Below, one piece after another: positions 1 to 11,270 of a DNA stretch of 64,000 nt. Each line of letters begins with the position of its first letter. Within the stretch, counting starts at the first letter, position 1. The stretch covers positions 62,001 to 126,000 of the forward strand of contig JAYWVB010000011.1 of NCBI GenBank assembly GCA_039881045.1, written 5' to 3'. Below the pieces are notes generated by a model. The model did no database searches. It saw only the letters and a program-made list of their open reading frames with translations, and was not told where the DNA came from. The DNA is from Chaetomium olivaceum. Taxonomy: Eukaryota; Ascomycota; Sordariomycetes; Sordariales; Chaetomiaceae. Made by a program: the position numbers and the translations under genes.

Positions 1-61
1 TAATCGGCTCCTTGAGCCCCCAATCGTAATTGTCGTAGAACGAAACTCCACTGAATCCAAA

Positions 62-2019
62 ATGGCCCAATCTCACGTACCAACCTTAACGGAAACGGCT
101 GTCCGGGTGGACCCTCGGGACTCGAGGGAATACGCTGGCAATCAGGAGGACTCCCCTCTGTATGATATGTGCGATAACCCGGAGAGGTATTCCAATGTGC
201 GATACTTTGACCACGAGATGGTTATCGTGGATGATGCCAACGCCAAGGTAATCCCTCACCCCGAGCACAGAGCAATAGAGGGAAGATAGTGGCTAACAAG
301 ATCCAGTCTCCGGACCATATCATCCTCATGCCGCGGGACACCTCGATCAAGGAAATCGCCAATTTAACGACCGAGCACTTGCCCTTACTATACAGATTCC
401 AACGGCAAGCCCAGATCGAAATCGACCGTATGTCTAGGGAAGATCCCAACAGAGTCCCAATGTTCATGAGCGGCTTTCACACCATACCCAGCCTATTTCC
501 CCTTCACTGCCATGTACAGGACTGGTCACTCAGCACTGACAAAATGTTTAACGCGAGACATTGGAAAGTCCCTTTCTCAAATATGTTTATTTCCTTGGAC
601 CATGTCATTCAAGAAATCGAACGGACCGGGCAGATGTCCGTGGACATGGAGGCTTACAGACGCGATTGGCAGACTAACCCGATCCGCTGCCCGGTGTGCC
701 CCGGGCCCCAACATCAATGGGAAGCTGACATCACCAAGCTTGCCGAGCATTGGCGGCACCACGTTGAAGAGTGGAAGGCCACCAAAACTCTTCCTCCCAA
801 AGTATCGCCTACCGGACAGTGGGAGCCAACGTACCCCGTTATCTTAACCACCCGAAGACGTGCAGGGTTCCGCATTGGGGTTACTGACGAACTAGACCAT
901 CTCAAGAGGGACTTCCCCGGGCTCGAAATTTATTGCTATTTTACCGACGAATGGCCTTCAATACCCAAGTACGTGCTTGATAAAGCAACCATCTTCCTTT
1001 CTACCATCGAGCTACCACCGCCTGAGTACGCTCTTCCTCGCCTCGAATGGATCCACCTCGCTTCTTCTGGCCTCGACCTCTTGGTCAACAACCCATACAA
1101 CCACCGCCCCGGCCTGCAGGTGACATCGAGCACGGGCTCCGGCTCCGCTGCCTTGGCCGAGTTCGCGTTGATGAACACGATGCTCCTAAGCCGCAACATG
1201 CCCACGGCGCTGCAAAATCAAGCCAGGCATGAATGGGCGCCCCAACCTCTGATGGGATACCGGACTCTCAGCCAACTGTCTGTGGGTATCCTGGGCTTTG
1301 GGTCCATTGGCAGCAGGTAGCGGAGCGTTTCCTCGCGCTCGGTAGTAAGGTAACCGCCATGAATCCGAAAGGTCTCCCCCAATCCTGGTCAACACCAGGC
1401 TCGCGTTTGAGTGAGGTCGTACTTCTCAAAGCCGATGGCAAGGATGCGCTGCGCACCTTTCTTCGCAGCCAAGACGTCCTCATCCTTGCTGCCCCACTGA
1501 CCCCTGAAACGGCCGGCCTCATCAGCAGGGATGAGCTCGACGCCCTTCCTCGGAATGCCATCGTCATCAATATCGCGCGCGGGCCCCTACTGGACGAGCA
1601 TGCCCTAGCGGAATATCTTACAAACGGACATCTCGCGGGTGCCGCCCTTGATGTCGTGACCGAGGAGCCCCTGAGTGCGAGATCACCACTGTGGGACCTC
1701 CCGAATGTCATCATCACGCCGCACATTGCCGCGATGCACAATCAGGTTTGTGTTCTCATCCCTTGCCACGTTGGACGTGGAAAACGATTAACACACCGCG
1801 CAGTATAACAACAACATGATCCAAGTCTTTGAGCAAAACCTGCGAGCTCACCTCCACCAAAAGCCAAAGCGAAACGTCGCGCAACTCCCGGTCCCCGCTC
1901 CGCCGTCTGCAACACCGCTGAAATCACAACCCCGCCCAACATACATCAACTCGGTTCCGACTCGGGCACCAAAGGTCGTCTATGCAGTCCGGGAGCGGGG
2001 CGATGGCCGTAACAAGTAA
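62..2019 (+). CDS. Aprataxin-like HIT/zinc-finger protein fused to D-2-hydroxyacid dehydrogenase (one frame break)
   Basis: Exons are 62-247, 301-1745 (broken near 1316) and 1804-2019; both introns are short GT..AG with good acceptors, the first with a GCTAAC branch. Exon 1 joins exon 2 to give the start of a HIT fold (VIVDDANAK then IQSPDHIILMPRD). The HIT active-site stretch reads FPLHCHVQDW, so the first His of the usual H-x-H-x-H is Pro, but the middle (nucleophile) and last His remain. It is followed by an aprataxin-type zinc finger (RCPVC ... HWRHH). The same frame then runs into a D-isomer 2-hydroxyacid dehydrogenase: NAD site GFGSIG, catalytic Arg in NIARGPLL, Glu in DVVTEEPL, His in ITPHIAA. 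The dehydrogenase part has no plausible ATG of its own. The frame breaks inside the Rossmann motif (GFGSIGSR to VAERF), consistent with one missing G. Aprataxins remove AMP from abortive DNA ligation ends; the dehydrogenase substrate is unknown. Confidence 0.72.
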
Positions 2020-3745
2020 GCTACCGGTAGCTTTTGGGGCGGCGAAGGCGGCAATGCCGGCAAAGGCGGGTGCGTGAAGACCCGAGGGGAGGGTACCTAC
2101 TCTGCTAGCGTGGATGACCACCCTAAATCGGACTTCGGATAAACAGATTGCTCGTGGTCCCACCTGTCAGAAACAATGACTCGCATGTAGCGTAGGCAGA
2201 GTTAAATGGGAATAAACGTTTGATGAATCCATATCTCGAAAAGAAAAAAAGGCTAAGGCTCGAGGGATCGCCGGGTCGTTTACGACTTGTGAAAGTTCCA
2301 ACTCCAGTCTTCTCAGGTGGCGTCAGTGTCCAATCGGGAACTTCCGGGCAAAGACTTCCATCGTTACCTGCTTGATTCAATCGGTACCTGGCAGAGGCGC
2401 CAAAGGACCCGGTGTGGGGCGAGCGGGTCGGGGAGTTGAAAACACCGATATTCCCGGCATGCCCGGGCGGTTGTGAAACCCACTGACGGACTTCTTGACA
2501 AACCCGACAGGAAGCCCGGGTTTTCGACCCATTGTGGAAAATACTTGTATCCTGTACGATGCGGACGTCAGCATTTCTCGAACGTGAGGCAATTCTGAGA
2601 CGATTCTGTCCCGTGGGCCTGGCGAAGCCTCTACTTAATTCAGGCTTCAAGGAAAATACCCACACATGGCACTGGGCTTCGTGTGTTGGTTGGACCTTGG
2701 ACCCCCGGATGCTTGAAGTCAATGTTCGATCGAACGGTTGCTGCTCAAATTGTGTTTCTTTCAAGCAAAGAGCTCCCTTCGCAAGTACTGGACGACCTTG
2801 GCAATCGGTGTGACTTCCACTTGGTAGGTGTTTTTGTTGAGAACATTAGGCTTTTCCAGGCCAACATGATTTTAAAGAACGTTGGATTTTGGACGTTCCC
2901 CTGATTATGGACTTTGATCTTGGGAATCAGAGACCACCAACGAGCTCACCTGAACGAAGGTACTCTGCATTGAAAGAGGCGAGTTAGCCCTAGTAGGGCA
3001 CCTTGATCATGGCTCGAATGTGGCCATTCTTTTACCTGAGTCAGGTAGCAAAGAAGACCACGCAATGCGAACTTTGTGTTTATTGTGGCTGCCTCCCAGG
3101 AGATAGAAAAACGAAGCATTTTACGACATCGTTATTTCGTCAAGCTCATAATTATAGTTTAATCTCATCCCTTCTCGTCCTGGCCTCTGTCAGCCGAGTC
3201 AAAGCTATGAGAAACAAGTGATAGATGTCCTCGAAGAACCTTTTGCCATGTTCATAGCATCCTGGTCCTGAAATATTCCATTCGATTCAACGCCCGGACG
3301 CATGCAGCTAATATAGACGCATATTATCTGTACGACCCAATCCCAGATCGATAGACAGCAGACAACTCCCATTTATATTACCCGCATGCATAATGGATGG
3401 CATTTCACAAACTCGGTGCGATAAAAGCAGATCCCAATCCACGAACACGGGTAAATTTACATCTTGATCATCCGTCTGGCGCGGAAGGGCCCTCAACAAT
3501 ATTTGATCCTGCAAACTCCGGTACGACGCGTAACAGGCCATATTGAACTCGCTCGTTGCCGGCAGTTGGGCCGGCCATGACCCGCCGTGAACTATGATAC
3601 AAAAGCGCGGTGAACCCGAACAACCATGGCGATAATAGGCTCCCATCCATCCACAACAACATCGATTCCAACCCTCTTCCCAGCAAAGCTTACCTCTACC
3701 CACGCACCAAACCAAAAAAGCAAAAGAGGAAGACAAGCAGCCAAA
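2020..3745. other. Intergenic region, no supported gene
   Basis: No recognisable protein domain, RNA gene or transposon end was found. A 213-codon minus frame at 2123-2764 has no domain similarity I recognise and no coding-like composition. The last few hundred bases should hold the promoter and 5' leader of the chitin-binding protein gene. Confidence 0.5.
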
Positions 3746-4326
3746 ATGCTGCCCCACCTCACAACCCTCCTCCTCCTCCCCCTCGGCGCCCTCGCCGCCG
3801 CCGTCCACCCCCGCACCCCAACAACCCTCCCCGGGACCCTCACCCGCCGCGAGGTCTCCCCCGACAACACCTGCGGGGCCGACAACTCAGGCTACACGTG
3901 CCCGGGCGAGGCGGCCTGCTGCTCGCAGTTCGGCTTCTGCGGGTCCACCGACGCCTTCTGCCTGACCACGGCCGACTGCCAGGCCGAGTTCTCCAACTCG
4001 TCGGCTGCCTGCCACGCGCCCGTGCCGGGGAGAGCGTCTCCGTGGATGGGACGTGCGGTACGGAGGGCGCGGGGACCGAGGGGTACCGCTGTCCCGGGAA
4101 CGCGACGGTGACGAGTTGCTGTAGTGCTGCGTGAGTGTTGCTTTTGTGCTTGGTTGTGTTTTGTGTGTTTGTGGAGTCTTATTGCTAACTGATCTGGGTT
4201 GATAGCGGTTACTGTGGGACGACTGCGGATCATTGTTCGGCGGAGACGGGGTGCCAGGCGGACTTTGGGAACTGCACCGAGGGCGCGCCGGCTGGAGACA
4301 AGCGTCGTAGCGTTCTGTTGTTTTAG
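3746..4326 (+). CDS. Secreted protein with two chitin-binding CBM18 (hevein-like) domains, one frame break
   Basis: The chosen ATG opens a signal peptide (MLPHLTTLLLLPLGALAAA) followed by a possible dibasic cleavage site. Domain 1 has the hevein cysteine order: CGADNSGYTC, ACCSQFGFCG, FCLTTADC. Domain 2 starts at GTCGTEG and continues CCSAA-GYCGTTADHC-GCQADFGNC across an intron at 4131-4205 (GTGAGT donor, CTAAC branch, TAG acceptor). The two domains lie in different frames; adding one base in the run of four G at about 4027-4030 would join them, so either the gene is broken there or the base was lost in sequencing. Such proteins bind chitin outside the cell, either on the fungus's own wall or as a shield against chitinases. 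There is no catalytic domain. The tail is short and not GPI-like. Confidence 0.75.
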
Positions 4327-7300
4327 GAAGTAAATGCTAACCCAAAACTTGGGATAACCAATTCCAAAGCATGATATAGGCGGATTGGCTCTTCAGGACC
4401 TCAATATTTGATCCTTCGACGCAAGTGAAGTAGATAGGTGTGTACATAAGCATTGTGATAAGTGATTATTTACATAAGACCTCAGGCCGAGAGAATGGAA
4501 CATTAAAATGTACATATATTGCTCTCTATACGGATATGCAACATGTGTCGAAACCACGAACTCCTGCGCACCCAAAGTATCTCAGTCCAGCCATTTTCAA
4601 TCTTCGTGAGGTACTCTAGCATGTTCATACATCTGAGGTACGTCCAATGCCTTGGGAGGGGTCACCAATAAAGGGGGATCCAAACAAATTCGACAACACG
4701 GCCAACTCCCCTTCCTTAGGAAAAGCCACTGAACCGATAGCCGTAACCACACCGTCCACACCGTTGTTGCCACTAATGTACTCCGGTGGGATAACACAGT
4801 ACCGCTCGGACTGAACTATGTCGAATGATGTGTTGTTAGGGTTGACTTCCGTCAAATCGATTACCCGAACCCAAGATCGTTCATCCAAATATACCAAGCC
4901 GAAACCGCAGAACCCGAGAAATGCCTTCATTGCTCGGCACGGAACAACAACCAAGGGGCCATACGCCATCGTTTCAACTCCCTTCTCTCGTAGCCTTTTG
5001 GTCTCGTAAACCAGAAGCGCTGGGAGCTGCTCTGAGTTCCGTTTCGGGACCTCAACAACAAGCGCGATGTATTTCTCATACCTATCGCCGACAACACCAC
5101 GGATAGCCTGCTGCAATGGCTTTCCGGCATCTGTGGGACGCCAAACACGCATCGACCAGCTTTTGAGTGCATCGACAGAATCGAACGTGTAAAGATCAAT
5201 CTCGTGAGACCTCGCGCCAAGTAAAAGAGTTGAGCCAGGTTGCCGACACATCCATACCCATGCACGATAATCATCGTCGTTGTCGATCGGGACCGGGTAT
5301 TTCTCCCCCGTGCTTACGTCAATGACCGTCGAGCGGCGAGTCTGCCGTACCATCAACAATGGCTCTCTCGGATGCAGCTGCAACTCCCAGATTTTGTGGT
5401 CCCCTTTGGCCTCGAACTGTTTCCCTGAGGCAGTCCACACGTTGAGTGCCGACTTGACGAGGGTGTGCACTTCAACCTTGTTAGAGGCATCCGACGTTGC
5501 AATCATGGCGTGGTTCCAGTAAATGCTCGTTACAAACAGATCTCGGCGGTGTGAGTAGAGGATGGAAAGCATGGCCCCCGTGGTCCAGTCGTAGGTCACC
5601 ACGGAACCGTCCCTTTTTCCAACGAACACGCATCTGGCCTCCGGCGGGGTGAGTAGAACCATGATGTCGACGTTTTCTTGGTCCCCGGCTAGATTAGGAG
5701 CAGCAATTGATGCAAGCGGTTTTAGTTGCTTAGAGTCTGCCTCTCGCACGAGAACGGCTGGCTCCCAAATCTTAGTTTTAGTGTCTCTGATGTCGTACAA
5801 GCGCAGTCCATCCCCGCTAAAGCTCAGGCCTCTAACCTCGTATTCTGTGGATTTGATGCGATACAGTAATGTGAGAGTCTCAAAATCCCAAATCTTGATG
5901 ACACCGCGGGCGTCGCCAGTCGCCAGTGTCCGCCCATTAGGGGTGGATGCCAATATCAAAGACTCCGCCGGCTGGGATTTGATCTCACGGTCTGTGTCAG
6001 CCCAGGTGTCGAAGATTGCCAGCTCTCCATCTTCGTAGGCCACTGCTAATAGCTCGATCGTTGGATTTGGGTTGAAGAGCATGTGGGAGACTGATATGCC
6101 AGGAAGTACACCTGGCGTGTCTCTTGACAAATGGAAGGTGCTGATCAAGACATCGTCCCATATGCTCCAGATCTCCACGGGGCCACTTCGGCGAGCAACA
6201 GCGAGCAACTCCATCTTTGGGCAAAAATCAGCGCTTACCACAATCTGGCCTTGATTGAGATTCGGGTGTGTCTTGTCGCCTTGCACGTTACCGTCACCCC
6301 ATTCCCTTGACCCGTCGCTCACATGGAGCGTGATGATCTCACTTTGTTTGTTGGCCGTGACCAAACGTTCATCCCCTGCGGCAAAGGACATGCTCACCAA
6401 CGGGCTTCCGTGGAAGATGGACCAGAGAAGCTCCCCGGTTGCTGACCACATCTTGAGTTGCTGGTGTCCGCTGGATGCCAACAACTGAGATGTGGTGCTG
6501 AATTTGAGGTTCTTGACTGGCTCCCCGTGGTACATAGACTGAATTTCTCGGTACGTGGACTGCTGGTAGACCCTGATGTTTCCAGACATTGAGCCAATCG
6601 CAAATAATCCGTCGCAGCTTGCCAAAGACAGTGTTCTGGATCGTTGATCGCATATGGAACAGATGCAATCGTCCCAAAAAGTATTAGTAAGGCCGCTCAC
6701 TCGAAGCCCTTTGGCGGTGTTCCCGAACTCCTGATAGATCTTTGAGTTGGTTGGGCACATTGGTGGCAGAATGAAATACACGGAAGAAGGGTCTCGCAGG
6801 AGAATGTCTCCGAACTTCAGAGTGAACCGCCGCAGGTCCTCCTGCCAATTGCGAAGGTGGTTGAAGTTCTCCTTGGGTAAGGGGTTGTCTCTGTTGTGTC
6901 GATCCAGATATCTTTGGAGGCTCTCGCATGTTTTGGTGACAAAACGGAGATCCTGTTTCTCTCTTGCAATATATTCGATCCATGAAAGAACATTTTCTGT
7001 CAGGAACGTGTCCACAACCCGTAGTACTTCATCTGAGGGAGACGTAGAGAAATTGAGATGCTCTGACAACGAGGTGCAGACATAGTCCACAAACAATGAT
7101 CGTTGGGTGTGCTTCGAAATAAGCGAGGGGTGTCTTGGAGGCCGCATCTCTTTGCTGGTGAGGTACTTTAGGCAAACCAATGCCAAGTGCTGGTGTGTTT
7201 CGGCTCTGTCAATGCCGAATATCGAACTGTGTCCCTTCCCGAGCAAGAACTGGCGAGCGGTGGGGTGTATTATTTGCACCCTGCCGTTTGTGATTCGCAA

Positions 7301-7574
7301 GAGCTGCCCACATAACTCGTTTATCGTACTTTCCAGATTCAAGATGCTAGTGCTCAAGTCGTAGGCTAAGAGAGTCTGAAGCTCGCCCGTGCTCAAAGGT
7401 CGGGTGCTGCAAACACTCCACGCGAGGATGGCTCTCGTTAGCTCGACCTGTCGGTTATTCTTTGCCATGGAATCCAAAATTCGATCGTAGAGCAGAACCA
7501 TACCAGCAGGTACTCTGTTGATGATCTCATTAATCTCATCTTCCTCAAACGCTCCGGTTAGCTCTGTGAAGGCC

Positions 7575-7582
7575 AGCGTGGC
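7575..7582. repeat. hAT target-site duplication, left copy
   Basis: The sequence AGCGTGGC abuts the left terminal inverted repeat and is identical to 10442-10449. On the minus strand it encodes part of the NLR protein at the W-A-T-L position. Confidence 0.95.
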
Positions 7583-7631
7583 CAGGGTTCTGCATCTATC
7601 CACTTCTACCCACGGCGACCCCAAAGTAGAT
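7583..7631. repeat. hAT left terminal inverted repeat
   Basis: Starts CAGGGTTCTGCATCTATC and ends with CCAAAGTAGAT. It pairs with 10411-10441; the left copy carries about 18 extra bases between the two matching blocks. Confidence 0.88.
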
Positions 7632-7802
7632 AGAATAGATACATTAGTCAGCCGACCCGAGGTAGAGTTGATAGAATAGGAAGCTATTCTATCAATGTAG
7701 ATTCTATTTAGGTAGATTGCCAAGGCTTGGGCGGGTAAGGATGTTCCGATAACAGGACCCATGACTTCTAACATACTTCTACCTAGCCACGAGTCGGCCA
7801 CC

Positions 7803-8517
7803 TCATGCTATTTCACCTTCAGTTTGCCAGGATATTCCATCCTCAAGCGCCTCAATGCCTACATCTCGGAGGGCGATTCCATCATAGTCATCCATCAATC
7901 CGGCCTTCACCCACGATCTGATCGTTTGAGCGGCAGAGATCACGTCAGTTCCAAGGCGTGTCCGTCGTGGCGTGACCATGCAGCCAGCAGCTGAGAATGT
8001 TCTCTCACACTCAGCTGCCATAGGAGGGACGTTGAGCACGTCAAAGGCCATCTTTACATTACTTTGCAAGGTGCCTGTAGATGTTCTCGGGGTTCGAGGC
8101 AAGGAGGGTATACGTGTTTCTCGGTGGTCTCTTCGCACAGGAGTAGGCCTTGCAAAGCCAACGGATGACCTTGGGGTTGTCTTCTTTCCTGCGAACTTTG
8201 AATCCGTATTCCCAGAACCAACCCCTTGTGATGCCCATCTTTGGCACGAGATGCACGCCACCATCACCGACTTTGTAGGTTTGAGGGACATCATCCCATG
8301 TTTGAGGACGTTGTGAGGGCTCGGAGGGCAGACTGGTACCGGTCTCGCTCAAGGGGGGGTCAATGGGATCGGAGAGCAGCGACTCGGAGAGGCTGGATGA
8401 CCGCAGGCTGTTTTGGGACATGTCGCTCATGTTCGGTGGAGTGGGCTCAAGTGAGTCGAGAAAGAACTGGATGCGATCTCGCTTGTCTGCTGAGAGGAGG
8501 AAGAAGGAAGATGACAT
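7803..8517 (-). pseudogene. Internally deleted hAT transposase (BED-like N-terminus joined to dimerisation domain)
   Basis: The part from the ATG at 8517 has a Ser/Pro-rich leader and then a BED-like zinc-finger region (GWFWEYGFKV ... WLCKAYSC ... NIYRHLAK) ending at a stop at 8059. About 20 bases further on, in another frame, comes the hAT C-terminal dimerisation motif (VLNVPPMAAECERTFSAAG ... RTRLG ... IRSWVKAG). The whole central catalytic RNase-H-like domain, normally several hundred residues with its acidic triad, is missing. The copy therefore cannot make transposase and would need one supplied from elsewhere. Confidence 0.85.
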
Positions 8518-10064
8518 ATTGATGGGGGCAAAGGAAATTTTATATTGTAGATTTTGGCTGACGCTCACAGGCTTGCAAGAACGCGGTCAAACGCGTCTTC
8601 ACGAAGCCCTGTCAATGTCCATAAGTGGTAGGATTCTTGGGAGATTACTGTTACTGGAGACCGCGGTAGTACAAGTTGAAACCCACAATTAGCAGCTCGA
8701 AAACCGGCAGGAGGCGTACCATTAAGTCTCATCATATCAGAACTGCGATTCAGTAGCTACTATCATGGAAAATCATCGCGCTCGACTCGCCTGAATTTTG
8801 CAAACTGAATGAAGGCAAACCGACGCCGGTGGCACGATTCGTTGCTGAGCAATAAATTGAAATGGTCGTGTTAGGATCCAAGGACCTCGACTTCAAAATT
8901 GTTAGTGACGGAGTTGCTTTGTAACGAAAGTTTGCTGTGCATCGATTACCCCGCCTATCGCGGGGTAAACCTCCTGTCAGTCCTTCCAAGTAACCATTAT
9001 CTATAAACTGATCTTTCGGCAAGAACTCTTCAACAAGTCGGGATACAGTGAAGCTGATGGTATCATTAAATTCAGCAAAATTCATGTTAGCAGGATGTAT
9101 AATATCATCTCCTCCGGGACGCGTCGAGTGATTCAGGTCAATTTAGACCAGAAGACGGACAAGTTTATATCAAGATTTTAATCATTGTAGACCATTACAT
9201 ACATCATCTAGACAACCCACTACCAAAAGTGGTCCGATCGAATTGAAACATACATCAATCATCTTAATCTCATCTAGAGACTATTTTCCCCACGTGGAAT
9301 CATCTCTGGCGCTTAAGTCATCGTGCTCTGGCGAGGCGTCAAAAATCGGCTTGTTTTGCCTGCGAACACGCGCCACCAGCTGAGCGGCAGACACGCGCAG
9401 GACACGCGCAGGACACGGCCACGAGGCAGAAAAGGCACTCCGCGCGATTCTCTACGCTTGATAAACTAAAGATGACTTGACCTAGGTATCTAGAGCGCTT
9501 TTGGCCAAGATCTCGGTGTGGCGCTACGGTACTACCTGAGAGGCTGATGTAGAGGCCAGAACGTCCGACGGAAGACCCTCTAGAGCCGCGGGCTTGAATC
9601 ACGGTTTGATCATATTTTGCATTTTCTTGACACCCCTTTATTGCAAGGTAGTGATGGTTTGGGCGTTGTGTGTTGGATGTTCCAATGCTCAGTAAAGCTG
9701 TTGCTAAAGCATACACGGAGCGTTTAACCGGTTCACTGTCAACTTGTTGATTTCTTCGGAACTATGAGTTATCTGCTATTTCCCCATCAATAACAGAACA
9801 TCAACCATCCAATGATGGTCCTCTTTCTCCGGAACTTCCATGATGGGTTGCCAGAGCCAAAGCATGCGGGCAGGGCACATGTGACTAGTCACGTGAGCTG
9901 GCTCAGCCGACGTGGCGCAAAGAGTGCGGAAAAGCCGGAATATGTACCGCTCAGGGCGGTGGTGGCTGGGGCGTGCTTGAGGCGGGGCTCGAAAGGGTAT
10001 GTGCTGAAATATTAGTAATCGCTTGGCAATCTACCCACTTTAAATCTACGTAGATGAGGGTCTG

Positions 10065-10114
10065 GTAGAGTGGATAGAAGCTTGGCAGCCGGCCGAGTAG
10101 AGTGGATAGAAAGC
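10065..10114 (+). repeat. Subterminal repeats of the hAT element
   Basis: Two direct copies of GTAGAGTGGATAGAA lie at 10065 and 10098. The left inverted repeat read on the minus strand contains a close relative (GTAGAAGTGGATAGATG). Repeated motifs near the ends are typical transposase binding sites in hAT elements; that role is inferred here. Confidence 0.6.
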
Positions 10115-10410
10115 TGTTGGAAAACCCACAGCCACGGATACCGAGATGGGACAGTCAAACGTAGTGAAAACAGTGTAATTACGGCCAGTTGAGCCAATTG
10201 ATGGTCAACTACTGCAGTGCAACCGTCGTGATGTCTGTGTCTGGTTCAAACAGCTGTGTGCGGGCATCTGACCCTGAAAAATACCGCATCTGGTCCCCTG
10301 GGTCCACCTCGGGGGGTTTGATTACGCCTTGGCGACCACACGCCAAAGGCGTGGTCCTAACCTTGTAATCTTGACAAAAGCACTGCTTTCTATCTACTAG
10401 TAGATTCCGA

Positions 10411-10441
10411 ATCTACTTTGGTAGATAGATGCAGACCCCTG
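10411..10441. repeat. hAT right terminal inverted repeat
   Basis: Complement of the left end: on the minus strand CAGGGGTCTGCATCTATC, then CCAAAGTAGAT. One mismatch in the first 18 bases relative to the left end. Confidence 0.88.
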
Positions 10442-10449
10442 AGCGTGGC
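10442..10449. repeat. hAT target-site duplication, right copy
   Basis: The sequence AGCGTGGC follows the right terminal inverted repeat directly and matches the left copy in all eight bases. No mismatch between copies suggests a fairly young insertion. Confidence 0.95.
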
Positions 10450-11260
10450 CCACAGAAAAGCTCCCTCGGACATCTCCACCAGTCTCTCGGCCAGGGCAGC
10501 GCGTCGTGTGGAGTCTACAGGAAGCTCCTCCAAGTTGTTCTTCACGAATGTCTTAATGTCCTCCCTAGTCTCCTCCGTGCGGATGTGGTGATGGTACACA
10601 CGGTGCGGTAAACTACCAACATAGTTTTCCAGGTCTGGAAGGCGCCGAGAACTAAAGAATATCCTAAGGCGGAAATTGCAGTCCAAGTTTTGCAGCAGGA
10701 GGAAGAGCTTGTCCGAGTCGGTACACTCATCGAGCCCGTCGATGACCCAGTATTGGGTTGTCGAAATCGGGCTTTGCAAAATCCCATTGACGAATACCCT
10801 TTGCCATATCTCCTGCTCATCGTCCTTGTCGTAACGGATGCCGGTCTTCTGCGTGGCCAGAAGTGTCTGTCGAATCGATGGATGCATGAAAGCCATTTGA
10901 AAGGCGAAGGACCGAAGGAGACTAGCGAGTGTCTGCTGTGCTTGCCCGTATCGGAAGAAATGGAAGCACGTGTCCACACCCATGTTCTGAAGATGTCGTA
11001 TGACATGCGCTGTCAGAATCGACTTTCCCGCACCAACTTGACCTGTAAGCCAGTGGCAAACCAGAGTCTCTTCCTCAACGTCCCACCATTCTCTGAATGA
11101 TGGAAGCTCTGTCACCCAAATGCACGACCCGTTTGTCTTTTCGGTTTCGATCAGGGTCAGGTCGTCTTGCTGGCTATGTTCAATATTCAAAAACGTCTGA
11201 AGACCGCGATGTTGTAACTCCATTTCAGCTGCTCGTCGTACGTGGGCTTGCAAAGGAAAG

Positions 11261-11270
11261 TTGTTAATTG
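11261..11270. repeat. LINE target-site duplication, left copy
   Basis: TTGTTAATTG next to the A/T-rich 3' tail of the element; identical to 13321-13330. Confidence 0.9.

Larger units (their letters stand above)
7583..10441 (-). mobile_element. Non-autonomous hAT-family DNA transposon
   Basis: The ends carry inverted repeats beginning CAGGG, as in hAT elements: left CAGGGTTCTGCATCTATC at 7583 and, on the minus strand, CAGGGGTCTGCATCTATC ending at 10441. A second inverted block, CCAAAGTAGAT, sits at 7621-7631 with its complement at 10411-10421. The element is flanked by a perfect 8-bp direct repeat, AGCGTGGC, the duplication length typical of hAT. It is 2,859 bp long. Coding content is only the two ends of a transposase (7803-8517); from about 8570 to 10420 I see no gene, only filler and subterminal repeats. 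It interrupts the NACHT exon of the host gene. Confidence 0.92.

Noticed and set aside
2123..2764. 213-codon minus-strand frame
   Set aside because: No domain, signal or conserved-looking segment; amino-acid make-up looks like translated noncoding DNA.
3308..3808. 166-codon minus-strand frame overlapping the CBM18 gene start
   Set aside because: Shadow of the CT-rich leader and signal-peptide codons on the other strand.
8750..9085. 111-codon minus frame inside the hAT element
   Set aside because: Not similar to any transposase part and not conserved-looking; likely filler.
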